16,484 bases of DNA, taken from UBA6049 sp965662345. GTDB taxonomy: Bacteria; Bacteroidota; Bacteroidia; Flavobacteriales_G; Salibacteraceae. Positions 13,385 through 16,484 of this stretch are shown one piece after another. The position numbers and the translations under genes were made by a program. The stretch covers positions 1 to 16,484 of the forward strand of contig CBFIHE010000041.1 in assembly GCA_965662345.1 (NCBI GenBank), written 5' to 3'. Position 1 is the stretch's first letter, and every line of letters begins with the position of its first letter. The notes beneath the pieces are model-generated. The model ran no database searches, was not told where the DNA came from, and saw only the letters and a list, made by a program, of their open reading frames with translations.

Positions 13385-14176
13385 TTACTTACAATGGTCT
13401 TTAGCCAATTCTTTAGCCTCTTCATCGCCTAATTTTGCCGCCCGCGTAAAAGCATCGCAGGCCTGTTGCTGTTGATTCAGTTTAGAACGCGCAAGCCCTA
13501 GGTTAAACCAAGCATCGGGCATGCTTCCGTTTGCTCGTGTGCTTGCGGTTAGAAATTTTACGGCATCTGTGTAATAGCCTTTAGTAAGTAACATGGTACC
13601 TGTTTTGTAGAAATTTGCGGCTGTAGGCTCTATTTGCAATGTGTCAAATTTTCCGTATTGCGGAAGATTGCCTTCTTGAATAGCGTTTTGGTTTTCTACA
13701 AATTGGCGCGTATTGAATTCAAAAGAAAGTACTTGACTATTCACTTGAGGAGTAGAGTCTAAAAGAGCTGGGTGCCAATAGCCAGAGGTCAACCACAACA
13801 ATCGCTCTGCCTCTAAGGCGAATTGTCCCATTAAATTTCGTTCAAAATCCATTAAAGACGTATCTAATCCACTGGTTAAGTCCATAGACTCGCGTAAGCC
13901 ACGCACAGAAATCACGTTGCCAGCTGTATCTACAGTTACTTCAACATCGGCTGTGCCGTTTACTCCGTAAAAACGAGCCAATTTAGGAATGACCAAATTC
14001 TTTTTCACGAAGTAATCGAATCCGTGTTCTCCATGTTTAAACGTAGCAACAGCGTTTGGTTTTGGTACAACATCAACCTGATTTTTACTCTTCTTTGGGG
14101 TGTTTTCTTGAGAACCACCACAACTTGAAAACAGGATGGCAAAGCCGATGACGATAAGAATAAAACTACGAGTCAT
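13385..14176 (-). CDS. Lipoprotein with TonB_C-like domain and C-terminal TPR repeats
   Basis: The 263-residue product starts with a hydrophobic signal (4-16) and a lipobox LFSSC with Cys19, so it is a predicted lipoprotein. Residues about 42-115 resemble the TonB C-terminal/energy-transducer fold common in Bacteroidota (FVKKNLVIPKLARFYGVNGT then ADVEVTVDTAGNVISVRGLR), including the NG-x(3)-V-x-V-x-VD-x-x-G-x-V pattern; TonB itself would have a membrane anchor and a proline-rich linker, which are absent. Residues about 185-260 make two TPR units (FYKTGTMLLTKGYYTDAVKF and AWFNLGLARSKLNQQQQACD). The Cys near the C-terminus (DHCK) is unpaired. Such hybrids probably act in periplasmic protein interactions. 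The promoter is a good match. The pruA gene lies 116 nt downstream on the same strand with its own promoter. Confidence 0.8.
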   Translation of the reverse strand: MTRSFILIVIGFAILFSSCGGSQENTPKKSKNQVDVVPKPNAVATFKHGEHGFDYFVKKNLVIPKLARFYGVNGTADVEVTVDTAGNVISVRGLRESMDLTSGLDTSLMDFERNLMGQFALEAERLLWLTSGYWHPALLDSTPQVNSQVLSFEFNTRQFVENQNAIQEGNLPQYGKFDTLQIEPTAANFYKTGTMLLTKGYYTDAVKFLTASTRANGSMPDAWFNLGLARSKLNQQQQACDAFTRAAKLGDEEAKELAKDHCK

Positions 14177-14192
14177 TCCGTTGAAATTTGCG

Positions 14193-14222
14193 CAAATATA
14201 GACCTAGAAGTCACGTTAACAA
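14193..14222 (-). promoter_or_regulatory. Promoter of the lipoprotein gene
   Basis: On the minus strand TTG (14222-14220) is followed after 19 nt by TATATTTG (14200-14193), a textbook Bacteroidota promoter, 16 nt before the ATG at 14176. It is divergent from the PASTA promoter. Confidence 0.72.
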
Positions 14223-14262
14223 CTTGTGTTAATTGTGGGTAAGCCTTTGGAGTTACAATAGC

Positions 14263-14270
14263 TATATTTG
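14263..14270 (+). promoter_or_regulatory. -7 box of the PASTA-secreted protein operon
   Basis: TATATTTG matches the -7 consensus perfectly and lies 21 nt before the GTG at 14292. A TTTG occurs only 13 nt upstream and a TTG 27 nt upstream, so the -33 element is unclear. The box rules out the longer frame that would start with TTG at 14268. Confidence 0.55.
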
Positions 14271-14291
14271 CCCGCAATCAAAGGATTACAT

Positions 14292-15116
14292 GTGAATTTC
14301 ATTAGATTCTTGTTTTCAAAAACGCTACTTGTTAACCTAACAATTGCCTTTGCAATTACAGTTGGCGGAGTGTTTGCTGCCATAAAGTGGTTAGATAGTT
14401 ACACCTTACATGATGTGGGCATAAGTGTACCTGATTTATCTGGTTTTCACTACACAGAGGTAAATGCTTTTCTGAATGATAAAGAATTGATTGCTGTAAT
14501 TGCAGATTCAATTAATGATTTTGAAAAACCAAGAGGGGTTGTTGTAGACCAGCATCCGCTACCAGAAGACTTAGTAAAGCCAGGTAGAAAGGTCTACGTT
14601 ACAATCAATGCGCTGGTTCCACCAGAGGTAAGCATGCCAGAGCTAACAGATTTAACATTGAGACAAGCTAAGGCTAGATTACAGAGCTATGGGTTGGGCG
14701 TTGATTCGTTAATTTATAAGCCTAGCGAATGTTCCAGATGTATTATAGCGGTACTTTATGGCAACGAGAGAATAAAAGCTGGCACAACCATTAGAAAAGG
14801 CGATAAGGTAAGATTGATAGTTGGAGCGGGCCCAGGAGATGTTCTTATCCCTATACCTGTATTGTGGGGCAAAGAGCTAGAAGAAGTAGATAATGATTTG
14901 TTCGCTATGGGGCTTACCGTGGGCGTTGTTCGCTATGACTCTACCGTTACAAATGCGGTAGATTCTGCCCAAGCCAAGGTATTTATGCAATTGCCAGAAC
15001 CAGGTGCCGATGCGCAAATTAACTTGGGTAGTGACATAGATGTTTTTCTTACCGCAGATAGTACTAAAATTCCAGATCCGGAGTTACTAGAGAGCGACTC
15101 ATTGAATATAGATTAA
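14292..15116 (+). CDS. Membrane-anchored PASTA-domain protein (three PASTA repeats, no kinase)
   Basis: PASTA domains bind peptidoglycan or beta-lactam-like ligands and usually sit on Ser/Thr kinases or class B PBPs. Here 274 residues hold a short cytoplasmic N-terminus, one membrane helix (about 12-32) and three periplasmic PASTA repeats at about 44-107 (VPDLSGFHYTEVNAFLNDKE), 114-178 (MPELTDLTLRQAKARLQSYG) and 185-254 (IPIPVLWGKELEEVDNDLFA). Stand-alone PASTA proteins of this layout are common in Bacteroidota, often beside cell-wall genes such as ddl. The GTG at 14292 is chosen because an upstream TTG lies inside the -7 box. Repeat two carries a CSRC pair (Cys147, Cys150), unusual in this fold and possibly a disulfide. 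The next gene follows after 3 nt. Confidence 0.88.
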   Translation: MNFIRFLFSKTLLVNLTIAFAITVGGVFAAIKWLDSYTLHDVGISVPDLSGFHYTEVNAFLNDKELIAVIADSINDFEKPRGVVVDQHPLPEDLVKPGRKVYVTINALVPPEVSMPELTDLTLRQAKARLQSYGLGVDSLIYKPSECSRCIIAVLYGNERIKAGTTIRKGDKVRLIVGAGPGDVLIPIPVLWGKELEEVDNDLFAMGLTVGVVRYDSTVTNAVDSAQAKVFMQLPEPGADAQINLGSDIDVFLTADSTKIPDPELLESDSLNID

Positions 15117-15119
15117 CGT

Positions 15120-16484
15120 ATGCGCTCATTTTTACATTGGGTATTCATTGGAGCATTTATGTGGTTAAGCTTTTCAAGCTTTGCGCAAGAAGAGCGCTTG
15201 GTACCCATTTACGGCTATCCACAGTTGTATCCAGAAAAGTTTGAATCTAAGCGAGAAGGACTAAATAACCAGTATGTTTTTCGCTTTGATACTCTTGATC
15301 TTCCTTTTAGAGATGACTTCACCAAGAGGAATATTAAAGACTACTCCTTTGATTTGACAGATCCAGGAGTATCATTTACTCCCTATTATTTCTTTACCAT
15401 AGGTGGAGCATTTCCAGAGCTTTTTGAAGCTATGTATGATACTTCATACAACTACACCTACAACTCTACTACCATGTCTTGGGATTCTGTTGTGAACCCA
15501 GTTACATTCATTGAATTTTTAGACCCTGTATCTCAGTTACCTGTAGATACAGACACCGTATGGGTGAAGCCGAATGGTATTCCGTCTGGAGATACGCTAG
15601 ACACCATCAACAATTTGCCAGACACCATTTATGCAAATACGTTTGATACTGTATTTGTGATTCCAAGTTCTGGTCCTGGAGTGCTTTGGACAGGAAATGA
15701 CGTGTATGTAAACAATTCGTATCATGTTTTGCCCCCAAGCTATGGAGTAGCAACCTTTGATGGATTAGACTCCCTAGGTATGCCGCATGCACCGTTGTCT
15801 CAAACGGGAGCAAAAGGCATAGCCGATATTCTTACGTCTGCACCCATTGATTTGTTGAATAATCCGTTTGGCGGAGTTTACACGGTTGCAGATAGCGTTT
15901 ATTTGAGCTTTTATTTTCAACCTCAGGGATTGGGAGAAATTCCAGAGCCAGAAGACTCGCTAGTTTTAGAGTTTTACGATGTAGACCAAAACGATTGGGT
16001 GTTTCAGTGGAAGGCAGAAGGAGAAGCACTAAAGCCATTTGAAAAAGTTTTTGTGAAGATTCAAGAGGGTCGCTTCTACAGAGATGGATTCCGCTTCCGG
16101 TTTAAGAACTATGCCTCCTTAAACGGAGCATTCGATCACTGGAACTTAGACTATGTTGAACTAGACATCAATAGGGCAGGAGCACCCAACACGGCATTAG
16201 ATGATGTGGCATTTGTGAGCTACGGAGAGAGTATTATTAAGGAATACACAAAAATGCCTTGGTCGCATTTTAAGACCAGCCCATCTTTATTCATGGAAGA
16301 CACCTCAATGGCTGTTGCTTATAATAACTTCAACACCAATAAGAACGTTCGTTTTGGAGTACAAGTGTTCGAGCAAGGTCAGCAAGTGTTTACTACGGAT
16401 TTCAACCAAAATGTAGAGCCCATATTTGCGCCTCAAACCACCTTAGAGAAGAGCATTGATATTTCTCCGTTTGTTTTCTCAGAT
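15120..16484 (+). CDS. Large secreted protein, N-terminal part (runs off the window)
   Basis: An open frame of 455 codons without a stop runs from ATG 15120 to the right edge. Residues 1-22 form a signal peptide (hydrophobic WVFIGAFMWLSFSSFA, cleavage probably after SFA). The mature part is rich in Asp, Thr, Tyr and Phe and includes LPFRDDFTKRN (about 61-71), VYVNNSYHVLPPSYGVATFDGL (about 196-217) and FRFRFKNYASLNGAFDHWNLDYVELD (about 323-348), patterns I associate with beta-sandwich surface proteins of Bacteroidota that often end in a type IX secretion sorting domain; that end is not in view. A Thr/Asp-rich stretch (DTDTVWV to NTFDTVFV, about 145-180) looks like a low-complexity insertion. 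It begins 3 nt after the PASTA stop, so the two are co-transcribed and may act together at the envelope. Confidence 0.85.
   Translation, partial: MRSFLHWVFIGAFMWLSFSSFAQEERLVPIYGYPQLYPEKFESKREGLNNQYVFRFDTLDLPFRDDFTKRNIKDYSFDLTDPGVSFTPYYFFTIGGAFPELFEAMYDTSYNYTYNSTTMSWDSVVNPVTFIEFLDPVSQLPVDTDTVWVKPNGIPSGDTLDTINNLPDTIYANTFDTVFVIPSSGPGVLWTGNDVYVNNSYHVLPPSYGVATFDGLDSLGMPHAPLSQTGAKGIADILTSAPIDLLNNPFGGVYTVADSVYLSFYFQPQGLGEIPEPEDSLVLEFYDVDQNDWVFQWKAEGEALKPFEKVFVKIQEGRFYRDGFRFRFKNYASLNGAFDHWNLDYVELDINRAGAPNTALDDVAFVSYGESIIKEYTKMPWSHFKTSPSLFMEDTSMAVAYNNFNTNKNVRFGVQVFEQGQQVFTTDFNQNVEPIFAPQTTLEKSIDISPFVFSD

Noticed and set aside
1..16484. CRISPR array, insertion sequence or defence island
   Set aside because: No regularly spaced repeats, no transposase or integrase, no terminal repeats with target duplications, and no recognisable defence gene were seen on either strand.

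Overview
This window looks like an ordinary chromosomal stretch of a Bacteroidota bacterium, most likely of the Flavobacteriia or a close relative. The evidence is a DUF4924 protein, an OmpH/Skp-like protein, a stand-alone membrane PASTA protein, Bacteroidota-type promoters (TAnnTTTG -7 boxes) before most transcription units, the near absence of Shine-Dalgarno sequences, and a secreted protein of the kind exported in this phylum. I see no integrase, transposase, CRISPR array, rRNA or tRNA.

Layout. 1-744: the end of a membrane protein (probably a UbiA-family prenyltransferase) overlapping a Maf nucleotide pyrophosphatase. 741-3470: a leftward run of cysH (APS reductase type), an SDR epimerase and a CorA-type transporter. 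3521-4168: a leftward 1-Cys peroxiredoxin with a CRP-like palindrome upstream. 4389-7112: rightward pirin, a conserved protein of unknown function, an OmpH/Skp-like protein and DUF4924. 7113-7684: the only long stretch without an intact gene; it holds hairpins, two converging terminators and the decayed 3' end of an outer-membrane beta-barrel gene. 7685-9264: Gfo/Idh/MocA oxidoreductase coupled to rdgB. 9329-10219: leftward 3-hydroxyacyl-CoA dehydrogenase. 10329-11587: a PF04020 membrane protein coupled to a class IV HDAC-like deacetylase. 11646-14176: leftward pruA (glutamate semialdehyde dehydrogenase) and, upstream of it, a TonB_C-like/TPR lipoprotein. 14292-16484: PASTA protein followed by a large secreted protein that runs off the window.

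Most genes are housekeeping: nucleotide-pool cleaning (Maf, RdgB), envelope biogenesis (OmpH, PASTA, lipoprotein, prenyltransferase), proline and acyl-CoA catabolism, sulfur reduction and peroxide defence. I found no clear undescribed multi-gene system. The best leads are regulatory: -7 boxes lying only 4-5 nt before four start codons (possible leaderless mRNAs), a CRP/FNR-like site placed as a class II activator site for the peroxiredoxin, a perfect palindrome at the predicted start of the pruA transcript, a terminator merged with a promoter before ompH, and the porin remnant. Several starts were placed downstream of the longest possible reading frame (cysH, peroxiredoxin, PASTA), because promoter elements lie inside the longer versions.
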